DNA from: CAXXXW01 sp963665555
GTDB lineage: Bacteria; Pseudomonadota; Alphaproteobacteria; Thalassobaculales; Thalassobaculaceae
DNA: 64,000 bases
Assembly (NCBI GenBank): GCA_963665555.2
Contig: OY762308.1
Location: forward strand, 2,418,001-2,482,000
Reading direction: 5' to 3'
A program made the position numbers and the translations under genes. Of the stretch, positions 24,676-33,350 are shown piece after piece; positions within the stretch are counted from its first letter, which is position 1; each line of letters starts with the position of its first letter. A model generated the notes under the pieces. The model was not told where the DNA came from, did no database searches, and saw only the letters and a program-made list of their open reading frames with translations.

Positions 24676-25440
24676 TCAGCCGGAAACCGCGAAGCCGCCG
24701 TCCACCGGGATCGACACGCCGGTCACATAGTCGGAGGCCCGGCTCGCCAGGAACACCGCGACGCCGGCGTGGTCCTCCGGCGTGCCCCAGCGGCCGGCCG
24801 GCATCCGCGCCAGCTGGCGCTCGTAAAGCCCGTCCACCTCCTCGCGGGCGCGGCGGGTGAGCGCGGTGTCGATCCAGCCCGGCAGCACGGCGTTGACCTG
24901 GATGTTGTCGGCCGCCCAGGCGGTGGCGAGGCATTTCGTCAGCTGCACCAGGCCGCCCTTGCTGGCCGCGTAGGCGGACGACCAGGGCGAGCCGAACAGC
25001 GAGAACATCGAGCCGATATTGACGATCTTGCCGCCGCCGGCCCGCTTCATCGCCGGGTGCGCCGCCTGCGAGCACAGGAAGGCGCTCGTCAGGTTGGTCT
25101 CCAGCACCCAGCGCCAGTCCCCGGCCGCCAGGTCCTGCGGCAGGCCGCGCACGGTGGAGCCGGCGTTGTTCACCAGGATGTCGAGCCGGCCGAAGGCGGC
25201 CTCCGCCGCCGCGACCGCGGCCTCGGCGGCGCCGTCTTCCGTCAGGTCCGCCTTGTGGGCTTCGGCCCGGGCGCCGCGCGCCCGCAGCCCCTCGACGGCG
25301 GCGGCGTTCTTGGCCGCGTCGCGGCCGACCACCAGCACCGCGGCCCCGGCGTCGGCCAGCCCCTCGGCCATGCCGAGGCCGATGCCGCCGTTGCCGCCGG
25401 TGACGACGGCCGCCCGGCCGCCCAGATCGAACAGGTCCAT
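24676..25440 (-). CDS. Short-chain dehydrogenase/reductase, KduD/gluconate 5-dehydrogenase-like
   Basis: The 254-residue classical SDR has TGGNGGIG (cofactor), NNAG, catalytic Ser in NIGSM, YAASKGG and the C-terminal PVDGGFAVSG. The N-terminus MDLFDLGGRAAVVTGG is typical of KduD/gluconate-dehydrogenase-type SDRs acting on sugars or sugar acids. It is monocistronic and convergent with the kinase gene. The substrate is inferred from family resemblance only. Confidence 0.85.
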   Translation of the reverse strand: MDLFDLGGRAAVVTGGNGGIGLGMAEGLADAGAAVLVVGRDAAKNAAAVEGLRARGARAEAHKADLTEDGAAEAAVAAAEAAFGRLDILVNNAGSTVRGLPQDLAAGDWRWVLETNLTSAFLCSQAAHPAMKRAGGGKIVNIGSMFSLFGSPWSSAYAASKGGLVQLTKCLATAWAADNIQVNAVLPGWIDTALTRRAREEVDGLYERQLARMPAGRWGTPEDHAGVAVFLASRASDYVTGVSIPVDGGFAVSG

Positions 25441-25550
25441 GTCTCGACTCCCGGTTGGCCGCGCCCGGCCGGCGCGGCGGATGCGGGCGCGATTGTGCGA
25501 CGGCGCGCCGGCCCGCGCAAACGCGGGCGCGCGGCCGGGCGGCGCGCGCC

Positions 25551-25579
25551 TCGACAGGCGGCGGCGGAGGCTCCATACT
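25551..25579 (+). promoter_or_regulatory. Candidate promoter of the E1-like gene
   Basis: TCGACA (25551-25556), 17 bp, CATACT (25574-25579), 35 bp before the ATG at 25614. Reasonable sigma-70-like match in otherwise GC-rich DNA. Confidence 0.4.
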
Positions 25580-25613
25580 CCGGGCGTTCCCGATCGGACA
25601 GCGGAGTCCCGCC

Positions 25614-28010
25614 ATGGCCCCCGAATCCGGCCTTCCCGCGTTTCCCGAATCCGGCCCGGCGCGGCCGCCGGACCTGGACGCGATGCGCGCTCTGGAGCGC
25701 AAGGCGCTGTGGCTGTCGATGTGGACGATCCACAACGCCAACCACATCCGCGAGAGCCGGGACGGGCTGAAGGTCGGCGGCCACCAGGCGTCCTGCGCCT
25801 CGGTCGCGACGCTGCTGACGGCGCTCTATTTCGACATCCTGCGGCCGGAGGACCGCGTGGCCGTCAAGCCGCACGCCAGCCCGGTCTTCCACGCCATCCA
25901 GTACATGCTGGGCCGCCAGTCGCTCGACGCGCTCAGGAACTTCCGCGCGATGGGCGGCGCGCAGTCCTACCCCTCGCGGGTCAAGGACGGCGGCGAGGTG
26001 GATTTCTCCACCGGCTCGGTCGGCCTCGGCGTGGCGATGACGCTGTTCGCCTCGATGGTGCAGGACTACACGCGCCTGCACAACCTCGCGGGGAACCCGC
26101 ACCGCGCCGCCGCCCCGCCGGGCCGCATGATCGCCGTGATGGGCGACGCCGAACTCGACGAGGGCAATGTCTACGAGGCGATGCTGGAGGGCTGGAAGTA
26201 CGACGTGCGCAACCTCTGGTGGATCATCGACTACAACCGCCAGAGCCTCGACGGCGTGGTGTCGGACGGGCTGTTCCAGAAAATCCGCGAGTTCTTCGCC
26301 AATGTCGGCTGGAACGTGACGCTGCTGAAATACGGCAAGCGCCAGCAGCGCGCCTTCGCGCGGCCGGGCGGCGACGCGCTGCGCCAGTGGATCGACGACT
26401 GCCCGAACGACCTCTACAGCGCGCTGACCTTCAAGGGCCAGTCCGGCGAGCCCGGGGCCTGGCGCGCGCCGCTGGAGAACGACCTGCGCGGGGTGAAGGG
26501 GATCAAGGCGATCCTCGACGGCCACGACGACGCGGCGCTGCACGCGCTGATGACCAACCTCGCCGGCCAGGACATGGAGGCGGTGCTGGAGGCCTTCCGC
26601 GGCGTCGAGGGCGACGCGCCGCAATGCTTCATCGCCTACACGATCAAGGGCCACGGCACGCCGCTGGCCGGCCACAAGGACAACCACGCCGGCCTGATGA
26701 CGCCGGAGCAGATGGAGCGCTTCAAGGCCGAGATGCGCGTGCCCGACGGCGGCGAGTGGTCGCCCTTCGGCCATCTCGGCATCGACGAGGGCGCGGCGCG
26801 GAGCTACGCGCTGTCGGCGCCGTTCAACCGGGGCGGCTCGCGCGTGTTCGACGCGCCCAAGATCGAGGTGCCCGCCAGCCTGCAGCCGGAGCGCCGCGCC
26901 CGGACCTCGACCCAGGCCGCCTTCGGCGCCGTGCTGCACGGGTTGAGCCGGGGCAACTCGGCGCTGGCCAGCCGGATCGTCACCACCTCGCCGGACGTGA
27001 CGGTCTCGACCAATCTCGGCCCCTGGGTGGGCCAGCGCGGCATTTTCAGCCTCGACATGCGCAACGACGTGTTCCGCGAGGAGAAGGTCGCCTCGATCCA
27101 GAAATGGCAGCGCCACGGCGGCGGCCAGCACATGGAGCTCGGCATCGCGGAGAACAACCTGTTCATCATGCTGGCCGCGCTCGGCCTGTCCGGCCCGGTG
27201 TTCGGGACGCGGCTGCTGCCGGTGGGCACGCTGTACGACCCGTTCATCGCCCGCGGCCTCGACGCGCTGAACTACGCCTGCTACCAGGACGCGCGCTTCA
27301 TGCTGGTGGCGACGCCGGCCGGCGTCACCCTGGCGCCGGAGGGCGGGGCGCACCAGTCGGTCTCGACGCCGATGATCGGCATGGGCCAGCCCGGCCTCCT
27401 CTCCTTCGAGCCGGCCTACGCCGACGAGATGGCGGCGATCGTGCGCTGGGGGTTCGAGCACATGCAGGCGGACGACGGCGGCTCGCTCTACCTCCGGCTC
27501 TCCACTCGAGTCATCGACCAGCCGGAGCGCGAGATGACGCCGGAACTGGAGGCGGACATCCTGCGCGGCGCCTACTGGCGGATCGCGCCGGGGCCGGGCG
27601 CCGGGCTGGCGCTCGCCTATTGCGGGCCGGTGGCGCCGGAGGCGCTGGAGGCGCACGAGGCGCTGGCGGAGGACATTCCCGGCCTCGGCCTGCTGGCGAT
27701 CCTCTCGGCCGACCGGCTCTACCACGACTGGCTGGACGCGCTGGCCGGCGGCGGGCGGAGCCATCTCGACGCGCTGCTCTCCCGCCTCGATCCCGGCGCG
27801 GCGCTGGTCACCGCGCAGGACGGGCATCCGGCCAACCTGAGCTGGCTCGGCGCGGCGTCCGGGCGGCGGGTCTATCCGCTCGGCGTCGCCGGATTCGGGC
27901 AGTCGGGCGACCTGCCGGATATCTACCGCGCCTACCGCCTCGACGCCGAGGCGATGGTGGACATGGCGGCGCGGGCCTGCGTCGAGGCCGCCCGCGCGGC
28001 CGCGGCCTGA
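25614..28010 (+). CDS. Homodimeric pyruvate-dehydrogenase-E1/transketolase-like enzyme
   Basis: The 798-residue protein has the thiamine-diphosphate motif MGDAELDEGNVYEA followed by the IIDYNRQSLDG end. The transketolase-like pyrimidine domain has STNLGPW and the TPP glutamate in ELGIAENN. A transketolase C-terminal domain follows. The order and length resemble AceE-type E1 (about 890 aa) rather than transketolase (about 660). No dihydrolipoyl acyltransferase (E2) gene is nearby. It may act on a 2-oxo acid with a distant E2, or in a different carboligase reaction. The start is preceded by a good promoter match. Confidence 0.8.
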   Translation: MAPESGLPAFPESGPARPPDLDAMRALERKALWLSMWTIHNANHIRESRDGLKVGGHQASCASVATLLTALYFDILRPEDRVAVKPHASPVFHAIQYMLGRQSLDALRNFRAMGGAQSYPSRVKDGGEVDFSTGSVGLGVAMTLFASMVQDYTRLHNLAGNPHRAAAPPGRMIAVMGDAELDEGNVYEAMLEGWKYDVRNLWWIIDYNRQSLDGVVSDGLFQKIREFFANVGWNVTLLKYGKRQQRAFARPGGDALRQWIDDCPNDLYSALTFKGQSGEPGAWRAPLENDLRGVKGIKAILDGHDDAALHALMTNLAGQDMEAVLEAFRGVEGDAPQCFIAYTIKGHGTPLAGHKDNHAGLMTPEQMERFKAEMRVPDGGEWSPFGHLGIDEGAARSYALSAPFNRGGSRVFDAPKIEVPASLQPERRARTSTQAAFGAVLHGLSRGNSALASRIVTTSPDVTVSTNLGPWVGQRGIFSLDMRNDVFREEKVASIQKWQRHGGGQHMELGIAENNLFIMLAALGLSGPVFGTRLLPVGTLYDPFIARGLDALNYACYQDARFMLVATPAGVTLAPEGGAHQSVSTPMIGMGQPGLLSFEPAYADEMAAIVRWGFEHMQADDGGSLYLRLSTRVIDQPEREMTPELEADILRGAYWRIAPGPGAGLALAYCGPVAPEALEAHEALAEDIPGLGLLAILSADRLYHDWLDALAGGGRSHLDALLSRLDPGAALVTAQDGHPANLSWLGAASGRRVYPLGVAGFGQSGDLPDIYRAYRLDAEAMVDMAARACVEAARAAAA

Positions 28011-28022
28011 CGCCGGCGCGCG

Positions 28023-28643
28023 CTACCCCGCGCCGGCCAGGCGGCGCTCCGCCCGCGCCAGGTCCTCCGGCCGGTTGGCGTTGAAGAAGGGGTCCCAGCC
28101 GTCCTCCTCGGCCGCGAATTCGGCGACGGCGAGGCGGAAGCGCCCGGTCCAGGCGTCCACCTTGCGCACCCCCTCGACGGCGACCGCCCGGCGCAAATCC
28201 TCGCGCAGCGGGACCGGCCACAGGCCGAAGACCGGATGGTTGCGCCCGCCGCTCGCCGCGCAGGCGAGGTCGGCCCCCTCCGCGCGGACCGCCGCCAGCA
28301 GGCGCGCCACCAGGTCCGGCGGGAGGAAGGGCGCGTCGGTGGCGAAACTGGCGACCCAGGCGCAACCGGGCGCGTGTTCGGCCGCCCAGTCGAGCCCGGC
28401 CAGCACGCCCGCCAGCGGCCCGGCATGGCCTTCCACCGGGTCCGCGACCGCCGGCAAGCCGTAATCCGCGAACCGGGCCGGGTCGCCATTGGCGTTCAGC
28501 GCCAGCGCGGAGACCTGGGGGCGGGCGCGCGCGAGCACATGGGCCAGCACGGTCCGCCCGGCGAGCGGGCGCAGGCATTTGTCGCCGCCGCCCATGCGCC
28601 GCGACAGCCCGCCCGCCAGCAGCACGCCCGCGACCGCCGCCAT
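28023..28643 (-). CDS. mobA: Molybdenum cofactor guanylyltransferase
   Basis: The 206-residue protein has the MobA nucleotide-binding N-terminus LLAGGLSRRMGGGDKCLRPL, the DAPF metal-binding region (ATDAPFLPPDLV), and GGRNHPVFGLWP. MobA joins GMP to molybdopterin to make the bis-MGD cofactor of DMSO-reductase-family enzymes, including formate dehydrogenase. It lies 9 bp after fdhD on the same strand, so the two form a formate-dehydrogenase-maturation operon. Confidence 0.94.
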   Translation of the reverse strand: MAAVAGVLLAGGLSRRMGGGDKCLRPLAGRTVLAHVLARARPQVSALALNANGDPARFADYGLPAVADPVEGHAGPLAGVLAGLDWAAEHAPGCAWVASFATDAPFLPPDLVARLLAAVRAEGADLACAASGGRNHPVFGLWPVPLREDLRRAVAVEGVRKVDAWTGRFRLAVAEFAAEEDGWDPFFNANRPEDLARAERRLAGAG

Positions 28644-28652
28644 CGCGCCGCC

Positions 28653-29624
28653 CTATCCCGCCTCGGGGCCCGCCCCGGGGCCCGCCTCGGGGCCCGCCCC
28701 GGGGCCCGCTTCGGGGCCAGCGTCCGGGCCGGCCACCGCCCCGGCCGCGCGGCCGCCCTTGCGCGCCCAGGCGGCCGGCTCCTCCCCGGCCGCGCGGGGA
28801 TCGGCGTCGAAGACCAGCCGCTCCGCGCCCGACAGCGCGACGAAGCGCCGGCCCCGGGCCCGGCCGACCAGCGTCAGCCCGACGCGGCGGGCGAGGTCCA
28901 CCCCCCAGGCGGTGAAGCCGGAGCGCGAGACCAGGATCGGCGCGCCCATCCGCGCGGTCTTGATCACCATCTCGCTGGTCAGCCGCCCGGTGGTGTAGAA
29001 AATCTTGTCGGCCGCCGCGACGCCGTTCAGGAACATGTAGCCGGCGATCTTGTCGATCGCGTTGTGCCGGCCCACATCCTCCATATAGACCAGCGGCCGG
29101 TCCTCCTCGCACAGCACGCAGCCGTGGATCGCGCCCGCCTCCAGGTAGAGGCTGGGCGTGGTGTTGATCCGGCGCGAGAGTTCGTAGATCCACGACGTGC
29201 GCAGCCGCGCGCCGGGCGGGAGTTCGATCTCGTCGATCCGCTCCATCAGGTCGCCGAAGGCGGTGCCCTGGGCGCAGCCGGAGGTGCGGACCTTGCGCCT
29301 GAGCTTCTCCTCGTAGTCGGTCTCGCGCTCGGTGCGCACCACCGCGACGCCGAGGTCGTCGTCGCAATCGACGCCGGTCAGCCGGTCCTCGGGCCCCAGC
29401 ATGTTCTGGTTCAGCAGGAAGCCGACCGCCAGCAGGTCCGGGTAGTCGCCGATCGTCATCGCGGTGACGATCTCCTGGCCGTTCAGGAAAATCGTCAGCG
29501 GCCGCTCGACGACGACGGAGGTCTCGACCGGGCGGCGCTCGTGGTCGATGCCGCCGACCCGTTCGACGAGACGCGGGTCGCCGGCGCGGGGGCCGAGCAG
29601 GTAACCGTCGTAGTGCGCGCGCAT
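28653..29624 (-). CDS. fdhD: Formate dehydrogenase accessory sulfurtransferase FdhD, with repetitive tail
   Basis: The 323-residue protein matches FdhD: ERPLTIFLNGQEIVTAM, HGCVLCEEDRPLVY, EDVGRHNAIDKIAGY, and YTTGRLTSEMVIKTA. FdhD passes sulfur from IscS to the molybdenum cofactor of formate dehydrogenase. The family usually ends near residue 280. Here about 40 extra residues end in alternating GPEA/GPGA units, encoded by six 12-bp repeats at about 28655-28727. It leads the fdhD-mobA operon. Confidence 0.93.
   Translation of the reverse strand: MRAHYDGYLLGPRAGDPRLVERVGGIDHERRPVETSVVVERPLTIFLNGQEIVTAMTIGDYPDLLAVGFLLNQNMLGPEDRLTGVDCDDDLGVAVVRTERETDYEEKLRRKVRTSGCAQGTAFGDLMERIDEIELPPGARLRTSWIYELSRRINTTPSLYLEAGAIHGCVLCEEDRPLVYMEDVGRHNAIDKIAGYMFLNGVAAADKIFYTTGRLTSEMVIKTARMGAPILVSRSGFTAWGVDLARRVGLTLVGRARGRRFVALSGAERLVFDADPRAAGEEPAAWARKGGRAAGAVAGPDAGPEAGPGAGPEAGPGAGPEAG
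28655..28727. repeat. 12-bp tandem repeat encoding the FdhD tail
   Basis: Six imperfect 12-bp units, alternating GGCCCCGAGGCG and GGCCCCGGGGCG on the coding strand, encode GPDA-GPEA-GPGA-GPEA-GPGA-GPEA just before the stop. The unit length preserves the frame, so copy-number slippage would change tail length without disrupting the protein. Confidence 0.85.
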
Positions 29625-29701
29625 GGCCCCAATGTGGCCGACCGCGCGCCGCCGGGCAAGGCCGGCGCGGGCCGGTTGTCGAGGGGCGGCGCGGCGGCTT
29701 C

Positions 29702-29730
29702 TTGCGGCCGGGCGCGCGCCGGAGTATTAG
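29702..29730 (+). promoter_or_regulatory. Candidate promoter of the petABC operon
   Basis: TTGCGG (29702-29707), 17-bp spacer, TATTAG (29725-29730), leaving a leader of about 135 bp before petA. The 247-bp gap between fdhD and petA contains nothing else recognisable. Confidence 0.4.
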
Positions 29731-29871
29731 GGGCCGCGCGCCGGCGGAGAAGCGGCGCGGCGCGCCGACGCGACCATGTGTCGCGGCGGGCGCGGGGCGA
29801 CGGCGCCGGCGCTTTGCGTGTAGGAAGGCGGCGGGCGCCCGACGGGGGACGATGGCGGGAGGCGGGACTCG

Positions 29872-30402
29872 ATGGTCGATACGCACGACGGCGGAACCAG
29901 GCGCGACTTCATCCACGTCGCCAGCGCCACGATGGGGGCCGTGGGGGCGGTCTGCGTCGCCTGGCCCTTCGTCCACCAGATGAACCCCGCCGCCGACACG
30001 CTGGCGCTCGCCTCGACGGAGTTCGACACGGCCGGCGTCGAGGAGGGCATGTCGGTGACGGTGGTGTGGCGCGGCAAGCCGGTCTTCGTGCGCCACCGCA
30101 CCGCCGCCGAGATCGCGGAGGCCGCCGGCGTCCCGCTCGACGACCTGCCGGACCCGCAGGCCGACGCCGAGCGCGCCGAACGGCCGGAAATGCTGGTGCT
30201 GGTCGGCGTGTGCACGCATCTCGGCTGCGTTCCGCTAGGCCAGAAGGCGACCGATCCGCGCGGCGAGTGGGGCGGCTGGTTCTGCCCCTGCCACGGCTCG
30301 CACTACGACACGTCCGGGCGCATCCGCAAGGGTCCGGCCCCGGCCAACCTCGAAGTGCCGCCCTACGAGTACATCTCCGACACCGTGATCCGGATCGGGT
30401 GA
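29872..30402 (+). CDS. petA: Ubiquinol-cytochrome c reductase, Rieske iron-sulfur subunit
   Basis: The 176-residue protein has a Tat-like N-terminus (GGTRRDFIHVASATMGAVGA) doubling as membrane anchor, and the Rieske cluster boxes CTHLGC and CPCHGSHYD. The cluster passes electrons from quinol to cytochrome c1. It is first in petABC, with an 11-bp gap to petB. Length and motifs are normal for an alphaproteobacterial bc1 complex. Confidence 0.97.
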   Translation: MVDTHDGGTRRDFIHVASATMGAVGAVCVAWPFVHQMNPAADTLALASTEFDTAGVEEGMSVTVVWRGKPVFVRHRTAAEIAEAAGVPLDDLPDPQADAERAERPEMLVLVGVCTHLGCVPLGQKATDPRGEWGGWFCPCHGSHYDTSGRIRKGPAPANLEVPPYEYISDTVIRIG

Positions 30403-30413
30403 GGAGGCGAGCG

Positions 30414-31679
30414 ATGAGCGGCCCGAATTTCGGCAACCCGCTGGTGCGGTGGATCGACCACCGACTGCCGGTCTTCACCTTCATGCACCACGAGCTGCAC
30501 GAGTACCCGACGCCGAAGAACCTGAACTACTGGTGGAACTTCGGGTCGCTGGCCGGGATCGTGCTGGTGATCATGCTGGTCACGGGCATCGTGCTGGCGA
30601 TGCACTACACGCCGCACGTGGACTACGCCTTCCAGTCGGTCGAGCGCATCATGCGCGACGTGAACTACGGCTGGCTGATCCGCTACATCCACTCCAACGG
30701 CGCCAGCTTCTTCTTCATCGTGGTTTACATCCACATCTTCCGCGGGATGTACTACGGCTCGTACAAGGCGCCGCGCGAGTTGCTGTGGATCCTCGGCGTC
30801 GTCATCCTGCTGCTGATGATGGCGACCGCCTTCATGGGCTATGTGCTGCCCTGGGGCCAGATGAGCTTCTGGGGCGCGACGGTGATCACCAACCTGTTCT
30901 CCGCCATCCCCGGCATCGGCGACTGGATCGTGACGCTGCTGTGGGGCGGCTTCTCGGTGGACAACCCGACGCTGAACCGCTTCTACTCGCTGCACTACCT
31001 GCTGCCCTTCCTGATCGTCGGCGTGGTGGTGCTGCACATCGTCGCGCTGCACCGTTTCGGGTCGAACAACCCGCTCGGCATCGATGTGCGCGGCCAGCAG
31101 GACACGATCCCGTTCCACCCCTACTACACGATCAAGGACATGTTCGGCCTCGCCGTGTTCCTGATCCTGTTCTCGGCGGTGGTGTTCTTCATGCCGAACG
31201 CGATGGGCCACCCGGACAACTACATCCCGGCCGACCCGCTGGTCACGCCGGCGCATATCGTGCCGGAGTGGTACTTCCTGCCCTTCTACGCCATCCTGCG
31301 CGCGATCCCGGACAAGCTGACCGGCGTGGTGGCGATGTTCGCCTCGATCGGCGTGCTGTTCGTCCTGCCCTGGCTGGACCGCTCGCCGGTGCGCAGCGGG
31401 CGTTTCCGGCCGATCTTCAAGATCTTCTTCTGGGTCCTGCTGGCGGACTGCCTGCTGCTCGGCTGGCTCGGCGCCAAGCCGCCGGAGGGGATTTACGTGG
31501 TCCTGGCCCGGCTCGGCACCGCCTACTACTTCTTCCACTTCCTGCTGCTGCTGCCGGCGCTCTCGATCTTCGAGACGCCCCGGCCGCTGCCGCGCGGGAT
31601 CGGACAGCCCGTCCTTTCGGGGGCGGGCGGCGGGGCCGCCGCCGCGCCCGCCGACGCGCCGAGGGAGGCGCCGCGATGA
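30414..31679 (+). CDS. petB: Ubiquinol-cytochrome c reductase, cytochrome b
   Basis: The 421-residue protein is a full-length cytochrome b with eight TMs. Histidine ligands for the two b hemes lie in TM2 and TM4 (IRYIHSNGASFFF, VYIHIFRG; SLHYLLPFL, LHIVALHRFGS), and the Qo-site PEWY is present (VPEWYFLPFYAIL). It is the quinone-binding core of complex III. The C-terminus carries an Ala/Gly/Pro tail. The stop overlaps the petC start (ATGA). Confidence 0.97.
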   Translation: MSGPNFGNPLVRWIDHRLPVFTFMHHELHEYPTPKNLNYWWNFGSLAGIVLVIMLVTGIVLAMHYTPHVDYAFQSVERIMRDVNYGWLIRYIHSNGASFFFIVVYIHIFRGMYYGSYKAPRELLWILGVVILLLMMATAFMGYVLPWGQMSFWGATVITNLFSAIPGIGDWIVTLLWGGFSVDNPTLNRFYSLHYLLPFLIVGVVVLHIVALHRFGSNNPLGIDVRGQQDTIPFHPYYTIKDMFGLAVFLILFSAVVFFMPNAMGHPDNYIPADPLVTPAHIVPEWYFLPFYAILRAIPDKLTGVVAMFASIGVLFVLPWLDRSPVRSGRFRPIFKIFFWVLLADCLLLGWLGAKPPEGIYVVLARLGTAYYFFHFLLLLPALSIFETPRPLPRGIGQPVLSGAGGGAAAAPADAPREAPR

Positions 31680-32449
31680 AGCTCCGCCCAACCGTCCTCG
31701 CGGCGGCGCTCGCCGCCCTCGCCCTCGCCCTGGAGGCCCCGTCCGCGCGCGCCGCGACGGCCGGGGAGGAGCCGCCCGCGCTCGAATGGTCCTTCGCCGG
31801 CGCGTTCGGGACCTACGACCGGGGCGAATTGCAGCGCGGGTTCCAGGTGTACCGGGAGGTCTGCGCCGGCTGCCATTCGCTGGACCTGATCGCGTTCCGC
31901 AACCTCGCCGACCTCGGCTTCGACGAGCTGGAGGTCAAGGCCTTCGCGGCGGAGTACGAGGTTCCCGGCGCGCCGGACGAGTACGGCGACCCCACCATGC
32001 GCCCGGCCATCCCGGCCGACCGCTTCCCCGCGCCCTTCCCGAACGACGCCGCCGCGCGGGCGAGCAACAACGGCGCCCTGCCGCCGGACCTCTCGCTTAT
32101 GGTCGAGGCGCGGGCCGGCGGCGCGGACTACCTGCACGCGCTGCTCACCGGCTACGGCGACCCGCCCGACGGCGTCGAGGTCGCCGAGGGGATGAACTAC
32201 AACCGCTACTTCCCCGGCGGCCAGATCGCCATGGCTCCGCCGCTGTTCGAGGGCGCGGTCGAATACGCCGACGGGACCGAGGCCACCGAGGCCCAGCACG
32301 CCCGCGACGTGACCGCCTTCCTCGCCTGGGCCAGCGAGCCGAACATGGAGGAGCGCAAGCGCACCGGCGTCATGGCGATCCTGTTCCTGGTCGTGCTGGC
32401 CGGGCTGCTCTATGCCGGCAAGCGCAAGGTCTGGTCCGATGTCCACTAG
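31676..32449 (+). CDS. petC: Ubiquinol-cytochrome c reductase, cytochrome c1
   Basis: The 257-residue protein has a signal peptide (MKLRPTVLAAALAALALALEA), the c-type heme site CAGCHS near residue 62, NYNRYFPGGQIAMAPPL containing the methionine heme ligand, and a C-terminal membrane anchor (about 231-250). It accepts electrons from the Rieske protein and reduces soluble cytochrome c. Last gene of petABC; mtnP follows after 15 bp and may be cotranscribed. Confidence 0.97.
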   Translation: MKLRPTVLAAALAALALALEAPSARAATAGEEPPALEWSFAGAFGTYDRGELQRGFQVYREVCAGCHSLDLIAFRNLADLGFDELEVKAFAAEYEVPGAPDEYGDPTMRPAIPADRFPAPFPNDAAARASNNGALPPDLSLMVEARAGGADYLHALLTGYGDPPDGVEVAEGMNYNRYFPGGQIAMAPPLFEGAVEYADGTEATEAQHARDVTAFLAWASEPNMEERKRTGVMAILFLVVLAGLLYAGKRKVWSDVH

Positions 32450-32464
32450 GCCCGGGGGGCGGGC

Positions 32465-33340
32465 GTGACGCGGGCCGTTCTCGGCATCGTCGGCGGCAGC
32501 GGCGTTTACGAAATCGAGGGGCTTGCGAACCGCGAATGGCGCGCCGTCGCCTCGCCCTTCGGCGCGCCGTCGGACGAGTTGCTGTTCGGCGACCTGGACG
32601 GCCAGCCCCTGGTCTTCCTGCCCCGCCACGGGCGCGGCCATCGCCTGATGCCCGGCGCGATAAACTACCGCGCCAATATCGACGCGCTCAAACGCGCCGG
32701 CGTCACCGACGTGCTGTCGCTGAGCGCCGTCGGCTCGCTGCGCGAGGCCTACGCGCCGGGCCATTTCGTGCTGGTGGACCAGTTCATCGACCGCACCTTC
32801 GCGCGCGAGAAGACCTTCTTCGGCGAGGGCTGCGTCGCGCATGTCGCGTTCTCGCATCCCGTCTCGGTCCGCCTCCAGGACGCGCTGGCCGAGGCCTGCG
32901 GCGAACTCGGCCTGACGGCGCACCGGGGCGGAACCTATCTCTGCATGGAGGGGCCGCAATTCTCCACCCTGGCCGAGAGCGCGCTGTACCGCTCCTGGGG
33001 CTGCGACACGATCGGCATGACCAACATGCCGGAGGCCAAGCTGGCGCGCGAGGCGGAGCTTCCCTACGCCACCGTCGCCATGGTCACCGATTACGACTGC
33101 TGGCGCCCGGAGAGCGAGGCGGTGACGGTGGAGGCGATTATCGCCACCATGAACGCCAACGCCGACAACGCGCGCGCGCTGGTCCGCGCCGTCGCCCCGA
33201 AACTGGCCGAGCGCCCCGAAGTGGACGAGCAGGGCGGCGACCGGGCGCTGGACGCCGCCATCGTCACCCCGCCCGAGGCGCGCGACCCGGCCCTGGTCGC
33301 CAGGCTCGACGCCGTGGCCGGGCGCGCGCTCGGGCGGTGA
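32465..33340 (+). CDS. mtnP: S-methyl-5'-thioadenosine phosphorylase
   Basis: The 291-residue protein starts at GTG. It has the phosphate-binding GIVGGSGVYE, PRHGRGH, TYLCMEGPQFST and IGMTNMPEAKLAREAE of MTA phosphorylases, including the NMPEA substrate segment. It cleaves methylthioadenosine to adenine and methylthioribose-1-phosphate in methionine salvage. It directly follows petC (15 bp) and precedes the sodium channel (10 bp), suggesting a read-through transcript. Confidence 0.95.
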   Translation: MTRAVLGIVGGSGVYEIEGLANREWRAVASPFGAPSDELLFGDLDGQPLVFLPRHGRGHRLMPGAINYRANIDALKRAGVTDVLSLSAVGSLREAYAPGHFVLVDQFIDRTFAREKTFFGEGCVAHVAFSHPVSVRLQDALAEACGELGLTAHRGGTYLCMEGPQFSTLAESALYRSWGCDTIGMTNMPEAKLAREAELPYATVAMVTDYDCWRPESEAVTVEAIIATMNANADNARALVRAVAPKLAERPEVDEQGGDRALDAAIVTPPEARDPALVARLDAVAGRALGR

Positions 33341-33350
33341 CGACGCGCCG

